NCBI RefSeq assembly: GCF_005502465.1
Contig: NZ_SCOT01000010.1
Span: 1-64,000, forward strand
DNA from: Sphingopyxis sp. L1A2A
Lineage (GTDB): Bacteria > Pseudomonadota > Alphaproteobacteria > Sphingomonadales > Sphingomonadaceae
Length of the DNA: 64,000 bases
Direction: 5' to 3'
Position 1 is the first letter of the stretch, and each line of letters opens with the position of its first letter. A program made the position numbers and the translations under genes. Positions 44,333-53,641 of this stretch are shown piece by piece. The notes under the pieces are model-generated. The model saw nothing but the letters and a program-made list of their open reading frames with translations. It had not been told where the DNA came from and did not search any database.

Positions 44333-45133
44333 ATGGAATTCAACCCACGCACAGCCAGAAGCGGTTCAAACAATTCAAAAGGTTCAGCCGGTTCCCGGCC
44401 AGACGAAGCCGAGGACAAGGACAGCCGCGCTGCGCCACGCTATGCGGCAATCAAGCAAAGCATTTGCGACGCCGTTCGGGACGGCCACTTAAAGCCCGGC
44501 GACCGTGTTCCTTCGGAAGCTGAACTGGTGCAGCAGTTCGACGTATCGCGCATGACCGCGAACCGGGCCCTCCGCGAGCTGCAGGCTGCGGGCATATTGG
44601 TTCGCCGCGCCGGTAGCGGGTCGTTTATTGCGGAGCCGAAACCGATCGGCCAGATTATCGAAATCCGAAATATAGCGGAAGAGATACGCGAGCGCGGTCA
44701 TGTTTACCGTGCCCGTGTCGTGCAGAATGACGAGATCCGGGCCAATGCCGAAATGGCGGCGCTTTTGGAAGTGCCGGTCGGAACGAAATTGTTCCACTCG
44801 ATCATCGTCCATCACGAAGCGGAATTCCCGATCCAGCTCGAAGAGCGCTTTGTGCTCGCGTCGGCTGCCCCCGACTATGGAAAGATGGACTTCACGCAGA
44901 CGACGCCGAACGAGTATCTGACACAAACCGCGCCGCTCGAACGGGTCGAGCACCGCGTCCGCGCGGAGATGCCCGATGCGCGAACGCACGGCATGCTGGG
45001 GCTGTCGGATGCCGAACCGGTGCTGCGGATGACGCGCCGGACGTGGAGCCACTCACGCCTCGTCAGCCACGCCTGGCTGACGCATCCCGGCTCGCGCTTC
45101 GAACTCTCGGCCGCCTTTTCGATCGACGATTGA
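44333..45133 (+). CDS. GntR family regulator of the HutC type
   Basis: The 266-aa product (ATG 44333) has an Asn/Ser-rich N-terminus, a GntR winged helix (RYAAIKQSICDAVRDGHLKPGD, SEAELVQQFDVSRMTANRAL, RRAGSGSFI at about 35-105), and a UTRA effector domain (IAEEIRERGHVYRARVV to the C-terminus). It closely resembles the histidine-utilisation repressor HutC, but no hut genes are present. It is convergent with the PepSY genes and probably controls them and the TonB receptor. Confidence 0.88.
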   Translation: MEFNPRTARSGSNNSKGSAGSRPDEAEDKDSRAAPRYAAIKQSICDAVRDGHLKPGDRVPSEAELVQQFDVSRMTANRALRELQAAGILVRRAGSGSFIAEPKPIGQIIEIRNIAEEIRERGHVYRARVVQNDEIRANAEMAALLEVPVGTKLFHSIIVHHEAEFPIQLEERFVLASAAPDYGKMDFTQTTPNEYLTQTAPLERVEHRVRAEMPDARTHGMLGLSDAEPVLRMTRRTWSHSRLVSHAWLTHPGSRFELSAAFSIDD

Positions 45134-45143
45134 CTACCGGTCG

Positions 45144-45878
45144 TCAGGCTGTGCTGCGGGTCACCACAGGCTTGCGGCGCCGACGCAACCAGCGGAAATC
45201 GGCGCGGCTGAAGCTTTTGAAGAGCAGATAGAAGCCGGTCCCGGAAAGCCATAGCGCGCCAAAGGCGACGAAGATGATCAGCGGGTGATTGAAGCTCTTC
45301 CGGTTCACATAATCCATATTGTGAAGCATCCAGAAAAAGTCCCATGTCCGCCAGGTATCGCCGCGCATCACGAGGAAGCGCGCCGTATCAAGCGAGACAT
45401 AAGCGCTGCTGTTCTCCGCGTCGGCAAAGTCGACGCGCCACATCGCCCCGTCATGATCGCGCGCTTCGAGGTTCGCCTTGGCGAGTATGCTGACCCTCTG
45501 GATCGGCGCTTCGTTCATCATCGACGCGACCTCGCGCGCCATGCCCTCATCGACGCGCATGTCCTTACCGGTGGTGGCATCAACGAGGCGGATGCCCTTG
45601 GTGGTACGAAGCTCGTAGACCGGCCGGGCGCCGAGATCGCGCAAGAGAACTCCCGTGACAGGTTCGCCGCGCGGCAAGGCGGCGACGTCGAAATATTCGC
45701 CGGCCGGCAAAGGATGCGCATGCGACATCCCGCCGCCGTGTCCGCCGACCTTGTCCTTGTCGAGGAGCGCCATGACCGAGCCGCTCAAGGCCCAGAGCAG
45801 GAACTGGAGTCCGAGGATAAGCCCAACCCATTTGTGGATGCGGCGGAAAAAGAGCGGCGTCAGCCGGATGCGTTTCAT
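45144..45878 (-). CDS. PepSY domain membrane protein (distal)
   Basis: The 244-aa product has an N-terminal membrane segment (RRIHKWVGLILGLQFLLWALSGSVM), a periplasmic region with a His-rich stretch (GGHGGGMSHAHPLP), PepSY-like VSILAKANLEARD, and a second membrane segment (NHPLIIFVAFGALWLSGTGFYLLF) after WMLHNMDYVNR. PepSY-membrane proteins often accompany TonB receptors and are thought to act in metal or siderophore reduction. Its ATG overlaps the stop of the other PepSY gene. Confidence 0.85.
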   Translation of the reverse strand: MKRIRLTPLFFRRIHKWVGLILGLQFLLWALSGSVMALLDKDKVGGHGGGMSHAHPLPAGEYFDVAALPRGEPVTGVLLRDLGARPVYELRTTKGIRLVDATTGKDMRVDEGMAREVASMMNEAPIQRVSILAKANLEARDHDGAMWRVDFADAENSSAYVSLDTARFLVMRGDTWRTWDFFWMLHNMDYVNRKSFNHPLIIFVAFGALWLSGTGFYLLFKSFSRADFRWLRRRRKPVVTRSTA

Positions 45879-46579
45879 GCCGTCTTCTTCTTTCGGCGCT
45901 TGAAGGACCAGATCAGCAGCCAGGCGCCGGTCAACGCCATGGCAAAGGCGCTCCAGGTCGCGACGCGGAGCAGCGGGTTGTTGACGTCGGTCCGCTCGTC
46001 ATAATCCATGATGTGGAGCATCCAGGCAAAGTCGAAGACGCGCCAGAGTGCATGGCGGCGCGAAACCAGCTCGCCCGTCTGCGGCGACAGATAGAGCGTC
46101 GGGCGGTTCCAGCCGGTGAATTCGACCTGCCAATAGGGCGGCTTGCGCGACTGCATTTCCTGCGGCGCCTTGGTCAGCAACCGCACAGACACGATCTGGC
46201 CGTCGCCGGTGTAGATGCGCCGCGCCTGCTCGCGGACCTGGGACTCGGTCAGAGCAGGCAGCGGCGCGCCCGTGCGGGCATCGAACAACCGCGGTCCGTC
46301 GGGGGTTTCGGCCCGCCAGACGGGCGCCTCGGCAAATCGCTGCAAGCGAATTTCTGAAGCCCCGGGAGCGGCCGCGACGATTTTCGACGGCGGCGCCAGA
46401 CCCGACAGGTCGAACGGCCGGGCCGCGGGAGCGTGTACCAGATGGTCGCCGTGAATGGTGTCGATGTGGACAACCACCATATAAAAGCCCGTCAGCGTCC
46501 AGAGCAAAGCCTGGACGCCGACCACCAGGGCCAACCATTTATGCGTTCGCCGTACAAGCAACGGCCAGCGGATAGCCAT
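45875..46579 (-). CDS. PepSY domain membrane protein (proximal)
   Basis: The 234-aa product starts at ATG 46579 (MAIRWPLLVRRTHKWLALVVG); a longer start at 46639 would run back into the receptor gene. It has the same build as its neighbour: N-terminal membrane segment, periplasmic PepSY region (ARRIYTGDGQIVSVRLLTKAP), FDFAWMLHIMDYDERTDVNN, and a C-terminal membrane segment. Two tandem PepSY paralogues suggest a heterodimeric inner-membrane reductase or handling complex for cargo imported by the receptor. Confidence 0.85.
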   Translation of the reverse strand: MAIRWPLLVRRTHKWLALVVGVQALLWTLTGFYMVVVHIDTIHGDHLVHAPAARPFDLSGLAPPSKIVAAAPGASEIRLQRFAEAPVWRAETPDGPRLFDARTGAPLPALTESQVREQARRIYTGDGQIVSVRLLTKAPQEMQSRKPPYWQVEFTGWNRPTLYLSPQTGELVSRRHALWRVFDFAWMLHIMDYDERTDVNNPLLRVATWSAFAMALTGAWLLIWSFKRRKKKTA

Positions 46580-46589
46580 GACGATAGCC

Positions 46590-49292
46590 TCAGAATGCCG
46601 TCCGGAAGCCGACATAGAAGCGGCGCCCAAGCAGGTCATAGGTCATCGTGTCGGTGTTCGCATCGGTAAAGCTCTGGATGTAGGGCGCCTTGCGGTCGAA
46701 GAGATTGTCGACGCCGACCTGGAAACGCGTCTTCTCGTCGATCTCGAACGCAACCTGGAGATTGTGATAGAAGACGTTGGGGGTGCTGTAGCCGATGTCA
46801 CCCGGTGCCGCGTTGAAGTCGGTCGCCTTGCCGATCCACTGGGTCGACCAGGTCGCGCTGACGCCGTCCTTCTCGGCGGTCAGCACACCATAGCCGCGCC
46901 ATTTCGGATAACCGCCGTTGCCGCCGCCGATGAAGCCGTCGAAATCGATCGGTGCGCCGCCCGGGAAGGGCAGCACGACATATTTGTTGAGATAGGTCAG
47001 GTTGACGTCGAACGAGACATTCACGCTGCCGATGTTGTTATTATAGACGAGTCCGAGGTCGAGCCCGTTCATTTCCTCGCGGCCGGTGTTGATCGGCTGG
47101 GCGGACAGGAAGGTGACCTCGCCTGTCAGCGGACTGCGCGTGAAATCTTCGCAGAAGGGATGCGAGAGATTCTGGCTCGCATAGCAGATACCGAGCTTGG
47201 TCGAACCGGGAATGGCGCGGATCGCATCTTTGATCTTGATGTCGAACCAGTCGGCGGTGAGCGACAGGCCCGGAATGAGCCCCTTCGGCGAGATCACGGT
47301 GCCGACGGTCCAGGTCGTCGAGCTTTCGGGCTTCAGATTCTCGTTGCCGCCCACTGTCGTCAGGATCGTCGTACCCAATTGGACATAGTTCGCTGGCACG
47401 CCCGACGCCTGACAATTGGCGATCAGCGTCGCATTGCCGCTCGTCGCATAGCGCGAGCACGGATCGGTCGTGGTCAAATTGCCTTCGGACACGCCGCCGA
47501 ACAGTTCGGGGACGTTGGGAATTCGGAAGCCGGTGCCATAGGTGCCGCGCAGGCGGAAGCTGTCGTTGATGACCCAGTCGAGGCTCGCCTTATAGTTCCA
47601 GTCGCTGCCGAACAGGTCATAGTCCGAATAGCGCACCGCGCCGCCCGCCGTCAGCGCCTGGAAGAAGGGCGCATCGGCAAGGATCGGCACCGACAGTTCG
47701 AGATAGGCCTCCTTCGCGGTGCTCGTTCCGGAGATTGGGTCCTGCTGGTTGGTGTTGGCAATCCCGAGCACCGTCAGCGGATCGGGATCGCGCCAGCCCT
47801 TTTCCTTGCGATAGACGACACCCGCCGCGAAGGAGACGGGCCCCGCAGGCAGCTTGAACAGATCGCCGTTGAGATCGGCCGTGAACGTCGCGAGCTCGTT
47901 GCCGCCTCGGTCGCGCGAGGTGAAGAGGATATAATCGAGAACCTCGGGCGTCAGATCGCCGAAGCCGAGATAATCGGCGCACGGAATCGAAGCGCCCGCG
48001 GCCAGGCTACATTTGCTGGTGTCGAGCGTGTTGGCGACGCGCTCGAGATTGGCGATGTTGGTCGACCCGTCGACCGCGGTATTGCGGCCGAAGCTGCCCG
48101 CGACTTCCCAGCCCCAGTCGTTCGACAGCTTGCCGCGCAGTCCAAAGGTGCCCTGCCAGGTATCGGTTTCCTGAAAGAACTGGCGCGCACCCGGTTCGGC
48201 GAGGCGGCGCTGGATGAGGACGATATTCTGGCCGGTCGGGTTGGTGGGGTTGCTCGCCGCGATCGACAGGTTGCGCAGCGTGCCGGGCGTCGCGATCTGG
48301 TTCGACTTGCGGAACGTGTAAAGGAATTCGCCGAACGCCTCGATATTGTCGGTCAGGTCATAGTCGGCGAAGAAGGCGGTGCTGACGCGCTCGACGGGGC
48401 TGACGGCGTTGAGGAACGGGGCCGAATTGAAATTATGCTTCGCCGCGCTGTAGGGCTCGAAGAAATTTCCGTTGCCGCCGAGCACCTGGTTGAAGTTGAT
48501 TTGCTGGCCGTTCGGCAGCACCGCGCGTCCGCCGATCGTCGATGCGCTGTTGACGCAGCCAAGTGTGCCGGGGGTGGTTTCGGCCAGCGAACAGGGCGCG
48601 CGGGTCGCCATGTTTACGGCGCTGGTCTTCTGGTAGGTTACCGCGGCCATGAAACCGCCGCGGTCGTTGCGCATGCCCCAGATCAGGTCTGCGGTGAAAT
48701 CCGAGCCATCACCCTTTTCGGTGATCCCCTGCCGCGCGCTGATCCCAAGACCTTCATAGTCGGTCCGGGTGACGAGGTTGACGACGCCCGCCATCGCATC
48801 GGCGCCATAGATCGCCGACGCGCCGTCCTTGAGGACGTCGGTGCGCGCGAGCGCGACGACCGGGATCATGTTGAGGTCGGGCGACGAGTTCGCGCCCGTG
48901 CCGCCGGCGACGAGGCGGCGGCCGTTGAGCAGCACGAGGGTGCGCTTGATGCCGAGACCACGCAGATTGACCTGCGCGGTGCCGTAGCCGTTGCCAGTCC
49001 AGTAGGCCGAAGTCTGGTTGCCCGCGAAGCCCGCATTGGCGGGGAGGCGCTGCAGCACCGTCTCGATATTCACGACCCCGGTGTTCTCGATCTGCTCGGC
49101 CGAAACGACCGTCGCCGGCCCAACGCCCGCGAGATCCTGCCGGCGGATACGCGACCCGGTCACCACGATATCGCTGCCGCTGCTCGCGCTATCCGCTCCG
49201 GCCTCGGGTGCCGACTCGCTTTGAGCGAGGGCTGGCGCCGAAACGCCCGCAAAAACCGCAGCGCCGGCAAGCAAAACTGTCCTGAACTTCAT
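46590..49292 (-). CDS. TonB-dependent receptor of the PepSY operon
   Basis: The 900-aa outer-membrane receptor has a signal peptide (to about 24, APALAQ), TonB-box-like DIVVTGSRIRR at about 44-54, a plug (VNLRGLGIKRTLVLLNGRRL; LKDGASAIYGADAMAGVVNLV) and a C-terminal RRFYVGFRTAF. AGAAGGGGG is the ribosome binding site. It heads an operon with two PepSY genes, and a TGTATATACA operator-like site lies about 50 bp upstream. The ligand is probably a metal chelate, which is inferred from the PepSY context. Confidence 0.92.
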   Translation of the reverse strand: MKFRTVLLAGAAVFAGVSAPALAQSESAPEAGADSASSGSDIVVTGSRIRRQDLAGVGPATVVSAEQIENTGVVNIETVLQRLPANAGFAGNQTSAYWTGNGYGTAQVNLRGLGIKRTLVLLNGRRLVAGGTGANSSPDLNMIPVVALARTDVLKDGASAIYGADAMAGVVNLVTRTDYEGLGISARQGITEKGDGSDFTADLIWGMRNDRGGFMAAVTYQKTSAVNMATRAPCSLAETTPGTLGCVNSASTIGGRAVLPNGQQINFNQVLGGNGNFFEPYSAAKHNFNSAPFLNAVSPVERVSTAFFADYDLTDNIEAFGEFLYTFRKSNQIATPGTLRNLSIAASNPTNPTGQNIVLIQRRLAEPGARQFFQETDTWQGTFGLRGKLSNDWGWEVAGSFGRNTAVDGSTNIANLERVANTLDTSKCSLAAGASIPCADYLGFGDLTPEVLDYILFTSRDRGGNELATFTADLNGDLFKLPAGPVSFAAGVVYRKEKGWRDPDPLTVLGIANTNQQDPISGTSTAKEAYLELSVPILADAPFFQALTAGGAVRYSDYDLFGSDWNYKASLDWVINDSFRLRGTYGTGFRIPNVPELFGGVSEGNLTTTDPCSRYATSGNATLIANCQASGVPANYVQLGTTILTTVGGNENLKPESSTTWTVGTVISPKGLIPGLSLTADWFDIKIKDAIRAIPGSTKLGICYASQNLSHPFCEDFTRSPLTGEVTFLSAQPINTGREEMNGLDLGLVYNNNIGSVNVSFDVNLTYLNKYVVLPFPGGAPIDFDGFIGGGNGGYPKWRGYGVLTAEKDGVSATWSTQWIGKATDFNAAPGDIGYSTPNVFYHNLQVAFEIDEKTRFQVGVDNLFDRKAPYIQSFTDANTDTMTYDLLGRRFYVGFRTAF

Positions 49293-49339
49293 GGCGAAAC
49301 CCCCTTCTGGTTGCGTTATGCACCGGAGAGAGCATCAAA

Positions 49340-49351
49340 TGTATATACAGG
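49340..49351. promoter_or_regulatory. Candidate operator upstream of the TonB receptor (site 2)
   Basis: TGTATATACA is a perfect 10-bp palindrome (49340-49349). With the flanking GGT it reads ACCTGTATATAC on the minus strand, matching the site before the HutC-like regulator (ACCTGTATAGAC) at 11 of 12 positions. Confidence 0.55.
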
Positions 49352-49501
49352 TCAACAGAAAATTGTCTTAAAGATCAATATCTTAGATGAAGATACACGA
49401 CCCATAGCCGGTGAGTATAATACGCACCCGAAGCATCTACCCCTCACCGGAAAATGACTTTTTTTTGATGTCGCGCCTCGGCGCCCCAAATTGGCCCCGC
49501 C

Positions 49502-50020
49502 CTAAGCGGAAAAGATCGACGCCTTGCCCTGCATGTCGAACGCCATCACATCGAAAGCGTCCTGGCTCCCATCGGGCATTTCCATGCCCGGCGAGCCCCG
49601 CGGCATGCCGGGAACGGCGATCCCCCGGATGTTGCGCGGCTTGTCACGGAGCAGCTTTGCGACATGCGGCATCGGCACATGACCTTCGATCGCATAGCCG
49701 GCAACGATCGCGGTGTGGCACGACGCCAGGTCGGGCGGAGCGCCATAGCGTTCCTTCACTGCGGCCATGTCAGCGCGACTCTCGACAGTCACGTTATAGC
49801 CAGCCTTGCGTGCGATATCGGCCCACGCCTCGCAGCAGCCGCATTCGGGGTCGCGGTAAACGAGCATCGCCTGGCTCCCGCCGCTGCTTGCCGGCAAAGC
49901 GGCCCCCGCCGTATCCGTTCCGGCAGCAGGCCGCCGATCGCATCCAACAAGCGCGGCACCGCCTGCAACGGCGAACAAGCCAAGAAGGCTTCGCCGGCTG
50001 TAATTTGAGGTCGGCGTCAT
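49502..50020 (-). CDS. DUF411 metal-binding protein
   Basis: The 172-aa product (ATG 50020, overlapping the DUF305 stop as ATGA) has a twin-arginine-like start (SRRSLLGLFAVAGGAALVGC) whose Cys could also serve as a lipobox. The DUF411 body has the metal motif DPECGCCEAW at about 60-69, then APPDLASCHTAIV and GHVPMPHVAKLL. DUF411 proteins accompany copper- and silver-resistance genes and probably bind the metal in the periplasm. Confidence 0.88.
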   Translation of the reverse strand: MTPTSNYSRRSLLGLFAVAGGAALVGCDRRPAAGTDTAGAALPASSGGSQAMLVYRDPECGCCEAWADIARKAGYNVTVESRADMAAVKERYGAPPDLASCHTAIVAGYAIEGHVPMPHVAKLLRDKPRNIRGIAVPGMPRGSPGMEMPDGSQDAFDVMAFDMQGKASIFSA

Positions 50021-50460
50021 TTTCGGTCCAATATTCGCTTCATCTGGTCGATCTCTGCCTTTTGGCCCGCAATGATGCCGCGGCACAATTCAAGCACCTC
50101 GGGGTCCGAGAGGCGGGCTTGCTCGCACATGAGGACAGCGCCCGAATGATGCGGGATCATCGACCGCAGGAAGGCCTGGTCGCCGATCGTGGTCTGCGTG
50201 CGAATGAGCCCGAAGCTGCCAAAGAAGGCGAGCGCCGCTCCGCCCAAAAGGAGGATGTTTCGGCGCTTGTCAGGAAACATGTCGGGCATGGCGATGATCA
50301 TCAGGACGACCATCGGCGCCACCATCATGAGCGTCATATAGGCCATGTTGAGATTGTTGTAGAAGCTCGACAGACGATCAATCATCACGAACATGACGAG
50401 ATACATGATAACGGCGCCGACGAGCGTTTGCCAGGCGAGGCTTCGATAAGCTGACTTCAC
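50017..50460 (-). CDS. DUF305 membrane protein
   Basis: The 147-aa product starts with GTG at 50460, directly after ATAGGAGAATTGCC. Three membrane segments (TLVGAVIMYLVMFVMI, MTLMMVAPMVVLMIIA, ILLLGGAALAFFGSFGLI) precede a DUF305 segment, FLRSMIPHHSGAVLMCEQA at about 105-123. The HH pair and the Met/Cys residues are plausible copper ligands. Upstream in-frame codons to 50592 are inside the copB leader and were not used. Confidence 0.87.
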   Translation of the reverse strand: MKSAYRSLAWQTLVGAVIMYLVMFVMIDRLSSFYNNLNMAYMTLMMVAPMVVLMIIAMPDMFPDKRRNILLLGGAALAFFGSFGLIRTQTTIGDQAFLRSMIPHHSGAVLMCEQARLSDPEVLELCRGIIAGQKAEIDQMKRILDRK

Positions 50461-50492
50461 GGCAATTCTCCTATCTGTTGCCCCGCCGCGAG

Positions 50493-51695
50493 TTAGAACC
50501 AGACCCGCACCCCTGCGACCAGGCTGACGCTGCTTGGGTCTTCCCCTGCGGCCCGCGTGAAACGGGCCGTATCGCCGACCTTGCGTTCCCATTCGACTCC
50601 GACATAGGGGGCGAATTCCTTGACGATTTCGTAACGCAGGCGCAGCCCGAGCTCCACGTCGGACAAGCCGGACCCGACCCCGATTTCGGGAACATCTTGT
50701 AACGCGAAATTCAGCTCGGCTATCGGCTGGAGGATCAGTTTCTGGGTGATGCGCTGGTCATAATAGCCTTCAAGCCGGCCGTGCAGATCGCCCTTGTTCG
50801 ACAAGAACAGGGCGCCCTCGACCTCGAACCAATAGGGCGCGAGCCCCTCGAAGCCCACTGTCGCATAGGTGCGATCGGGACCGGGTCCGAGATCCTGCCG
50901 AATGCCGGCCTGGGCGTTGAAATAGGGGCCGACGGCACGGCTGTAGAGCAATTGCGTCTCGGTGCCTTCGATGCCCTCGCCAAAAACCCCCTCGCCTTCG
51001 CTTTTGACGGTGAGCCGATTGATATCGCCACCATACCAGGCTTCGCCGTCCCAGCGAAAGCCGTCATGCCCTTTGCGCGCCTGATATTCGGCGAGGTTGA
51101 AACTGATGAAGGCGATTTTCTGCGCGCCATTTTCTTCCATCATCGCATGGCGCGAATGCTCCATTTCGGCCTTGGGATAGATGCGGTCGGCATACCAGTC
51201 GCTGGGCGGCGCCGGCGCGGCGGCATCGCCCGGAGGCAAGTCGGTGCCGCTCGCCCCGCCCATTCCGGCCATGCCTTCCATCGGTTCCATCGACGCGTCC
51301 TTCGGCGTGCAATGGCCCATCTTGGCATGTTCGGGCGGACAGTCGGGATCGGCCGGGGCCACCGTGCCTTGGTCCATCGCGCCCATGTCCGGCATTTCCG
51401 CGCTCGAGCCGTTGTCCGAAGACTTTGCCTCGGGCGTGCAATGGCCCATCGCCGCATGCTCGGGAGCGCAACTTGCATCCTTGGGTTTCATATCCATGCC
51501 GCCATGATCCATCTCGGGCATCGGCGCGGGTTCGGATTGCGGCGGCGGAGCCGGCTGCGGCTTGGCAGCTGGCTTCTTCGGCTCGGCCGGCATGGTCATG
51601 CCCGGCATCGACGAATGATCCATCGACTGCGCGGTGGCGGGAACGGCGAAAGCGAGCGCGGCGGTGCCGGCGAGGAAAAGCGAAGCGCGGGTCAT
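50493..51695 (-). CDS. copB: Copper resistance protein B
   Basis: Outer-membrane copper-binding protein, 400 aa. It has a signal peptide (to about 22), a long Met/His-rich N-terminal half (MDHSSMPGMTMP, EMDHGGMDM) with two copies of the motif Cx-PEH-AxMGHCTP, and a C-terminal barrel of CopB type (WYADRIYPKAEMEHSRHAMMEE; VEWERKVGDTARF). Its ATG overlaps the copA stop (ATGA). It is probably transcribed from the ECF promoter before copA. Confidence 0.93.
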   Translation of the reverse strand: MTRASLFLAGTAALAFAVPATAQSMDHSSMPGMTMPAEPKKPAAKPQPAPPPQSEPAPMPEMDHGGMDMKPKDASCAPEHAAMGHCTPEAKSSDNGSSAEMPDMGAMDQGTVAPADPDCPPEHAKMGHCTPKDASMEPMEGMAGMGGASGTDLPPGDAAAPAPPSDWYADRIYPKAEMEHSRHAMMEENGAQKIAFISFNLAEYQARKGHDGFRWDGEAWYGGDINRLTVKSEGEGVFGEGIEGTETQLLYSRAVGPYFNAQAGIRQDLGPGPDRTYATVGFEGLAPYWFEVEGALFLSNKGDLHGRLEGYYDQRITQKLILQPIAELNFALQDVPEIGVGSGLSDVELGLRLRYEIVKEFAPYVGVEWERKVGDTARFTRAAGEDPSSVSLVAGVRVWF

Positions 51696-53542
51696 GCCGC
51701 GTCTCCCTTCGGACGGACGCTGACGACGCGCATCATCCCGGCGTGCATATGGTAGAGCATATGACAGTGGAACGCCCAGTCACCGAGCGCGTCGGCGGTG
51801 AAATCGAAGCTGGCGGTGCCTCCGGGCTGAACGAGAACCGTATGCTTGCGCGGCGAGCGATCGCCCTTGCCCGTGACCAGTTCGAAGAAATGGCCATGGA
51901 GGTGGATGGGATGGCTCATCATCGAATCGTTGATGAGGTTGATCCGCACCCGCTCACCCTCGATGAAGGGGATCGGCTCATGATGGTCGGACATCTTGAC
52001 GCCATCGAACGACCACATGAACCGCTCCATATTGCCGGTCAGATGAATGTCGAGCGAGCGTTCGGCGGCGCGCACATCGGGATTGCGCTCGAGCGCCACC
52101 AGATCATGATAGGTGAGCACCTTGTGCCCGACATTTTCGAGCCCCTGCCCCGGCTCGCCCATGCGATCGACCGGCATCGGCGAGATGGTCTGGACACTCG
52201 GGTCGCGTTTGACCTGCGGGGCGACGTCGAAATCGCGCATGCTGTGCTGCATTCCGCCACCCGATCCATGATCCATCCCCGCCATCGCGCCGCCTTCGGC
52301 CGCGGGCGTGCAATGGCCCATCTTGGCATGTTCGGGCGAGCAGGCAGGATCGCTTGCGGGCATTGGCATGGCCCCCGTGGCGCCACCGCCCGAATGGTCC
52401 ATTCCCGCCATGGAACCGCCTGACATGTCCATGTCGCCCATCCCCATGTCCTTCATGGTCGCGAGCGGGCGTTCGCGCAGCGGCGGGACGTCGGCGGCCA
52501 TGCCGGCGCGCGGCGCAAGCGTCGCACGCCCCATGCCCGAGCGGTCGTTGGCTTCGGCGACAAGCGTATAGGCGCGGTCCTCGACCGGCGTGACAATGAC
52601 ATCGTAAGTTTCCGCAACGGCGATCTGGAACTCGTCGATTTCGGTTGGGACGACGTTGAGCCCGTCGGCCTGCACGACGGTCAGCCTGAGGCCCGGAATG
52701 CGCACGTTGAAGATCGTCATCGCCGAGGCGTTGATGATCCGCAGCCGCACCCGCTCGCCGGGATTGAAGAGCGCGGTCCAATTGTCGCGCGGGCCATGGC
52801 CGTTGACGAGGAAGCTATAGGTCGATCCGTTGACATCGGCGACGTCGGTCGGATCCATGCGCATCTTGCCCCATTCGATGCGTTCCTTCAGTGATTGGTC
52901 CTTGCCGGCCAGGAGACCGGAAAGCGTCTGTCGCTGCATGTTGAAATGGCCGGGGTTGACCTTCAACTTGCGGAAGATCGCCTCGGGAGACAATTGGCTG
53001 TGGTCGGACAGGACGACGACATGCTCGCGGTCAAAGCCGATCGGATCGGGACCTGCGGGATCGATGACGATCGGGCCATAATGGCCAAGCTGCTCCTGCA
53101 GTCCCGAATGGCTGTGATACCAATAGGTCCCCGACTGGACGACGGGGAATTCGTAAACGAAGTTTGAGCGCGGCTTGATGCCGGGGAAGCTGACGCCCGG
53201 GACGCCATCCATCTGGAACGGCAGGATTAGGCCATGCCAATGGATCGAGCTGTCCTCGTCGAGATCGTTGACGACCGTGAGGCGCGCGGTCTGGCCTTCC
53301 TTCAGGCGAACGAGCGGCGCGGGCACCGTCCCGTTGATCCCGATCGCTCGGCTGACCTTGCCGTCGATCCGCATCGTCTGGCGCGCGATACGAAGGGTGA
53401 TGTCATTGCCCGACACCGTCGGCAGCGGCGCGACGATGCCTGGCGACACCGATTGGGCCCACGCCGGAAACCAGGGCGCCAGCGCGGCCACTGTCCCGCC
53501 GCCCAATGCACCCGTCACGAAACGACGCCTGTCTATCTGCAT
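51692..53542 (-). CDS. copA: Copper resistance multicopper oxidase CopA
   Basis: Periplasmic multicopper oxidase, 616 aa, with a Tat signal (DRRRFVTG at 4-11). Copper sites: HWHG at 101-104, YWYHSHSG at 140-147, HPIHLHGHFFE and HCHMLYHMHAGM near the C-terminus. A Met/His-rich insert in the middle (MKDMGMGDMDMSGGSM) includes one copy of the C-x-PEHAKMGHCTP motif also found twice in CopB. It oxidises or sequesters Cu(I). An ECF-type promoter lies 32 bp upstream. Confidence 0.95.
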   Translation of the reverse strand: MQIDRRRFVTGALGGGTVAALAPWFPAWAQSVSPGIVAPLPTVSGNDITLRIARQTMRIDGKVSRAIGINGTVPAPLVRLKEGQTARLTVVNDLDEDSSIHWHGLILPFQMDGVPGVSFPGIKPRSNFVYEFPVVQSGTYWYHSHSGLQEQLGHYGPIVIDPAGPDPIGFDREHVVVLSDHSQLSPEAIFRKLKVNPGHFNMQRQTLSGLLAGKDQSLKERIEWGKMRMDPTDVADVNGSTYSFLVNGHGPRDNWTALFNPGERVRLRIINASAMTIFNVRIPGLRLTVVQADGLNVVPTEIDEFQIAVAETYDVIVTPVEDRAYTLVAEANDRSGMGRATLAPRAGMAADVPPLRERPLATMKDMGMGDMDMSGGSMAGMDHSGGGATGAMPMPASDPACSPEHAKMGHCTPAAEGGAMAGMDHGSGGGMQHSMRDFDVAPQVKRDPSVQTISPMPVDRMGEPGQGLENVGHKVLTYHDLVALERNPDVRAAERSLDIHLTGNMERFMWSFDGVKMSDHHEPIPFIEGERVRINLINDSMMSHPIHLHGHFFELVTGKGDRSPRKHTVLVQPGGTASFDFTADALGDWAFHCHMLYHMHAGMMRVVSVRPKGDAA

Positions 53543-53573
53543 AAAATTCCCGGATGTTGCCTTGTCTCTTTAG

Positions 53574-53602
53574 TCATACGCGGCACGATCGTCCGCCCCT
53601 CA
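53574..53602 (-). promoter_or_regulatory. ECF-type promoter of copAB
   Basis: On the minus strand TGAGGGG (53602-53596) and CGCGTATGA (53582-53574) are separated by 13 bp. The same two blocks with the same spacing precede the cnrY-like gene, and close variants precede copC and the copper ATPase gene. Confidence 0.75.
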
Positions 53603-53641
53603 CCCTCGCAGGCGAAAATCGCCAAATGTCCCGCGCTGCGT

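Noticed and set aside
44333-45133. A histidine-utilisation (hut) locus
   Set aside because: The HutC-like regulator has no hutH, hutU, hutI or hutG neighbour in the window.
46578-49457. A 959-codon open frame on the plus strand
   Set aside because: It is antisense to the TonB receptor and PepSY genes, is rich in Arg/Ala/Asp as expected of a GC-rich shadow frame, and shows no family motif.
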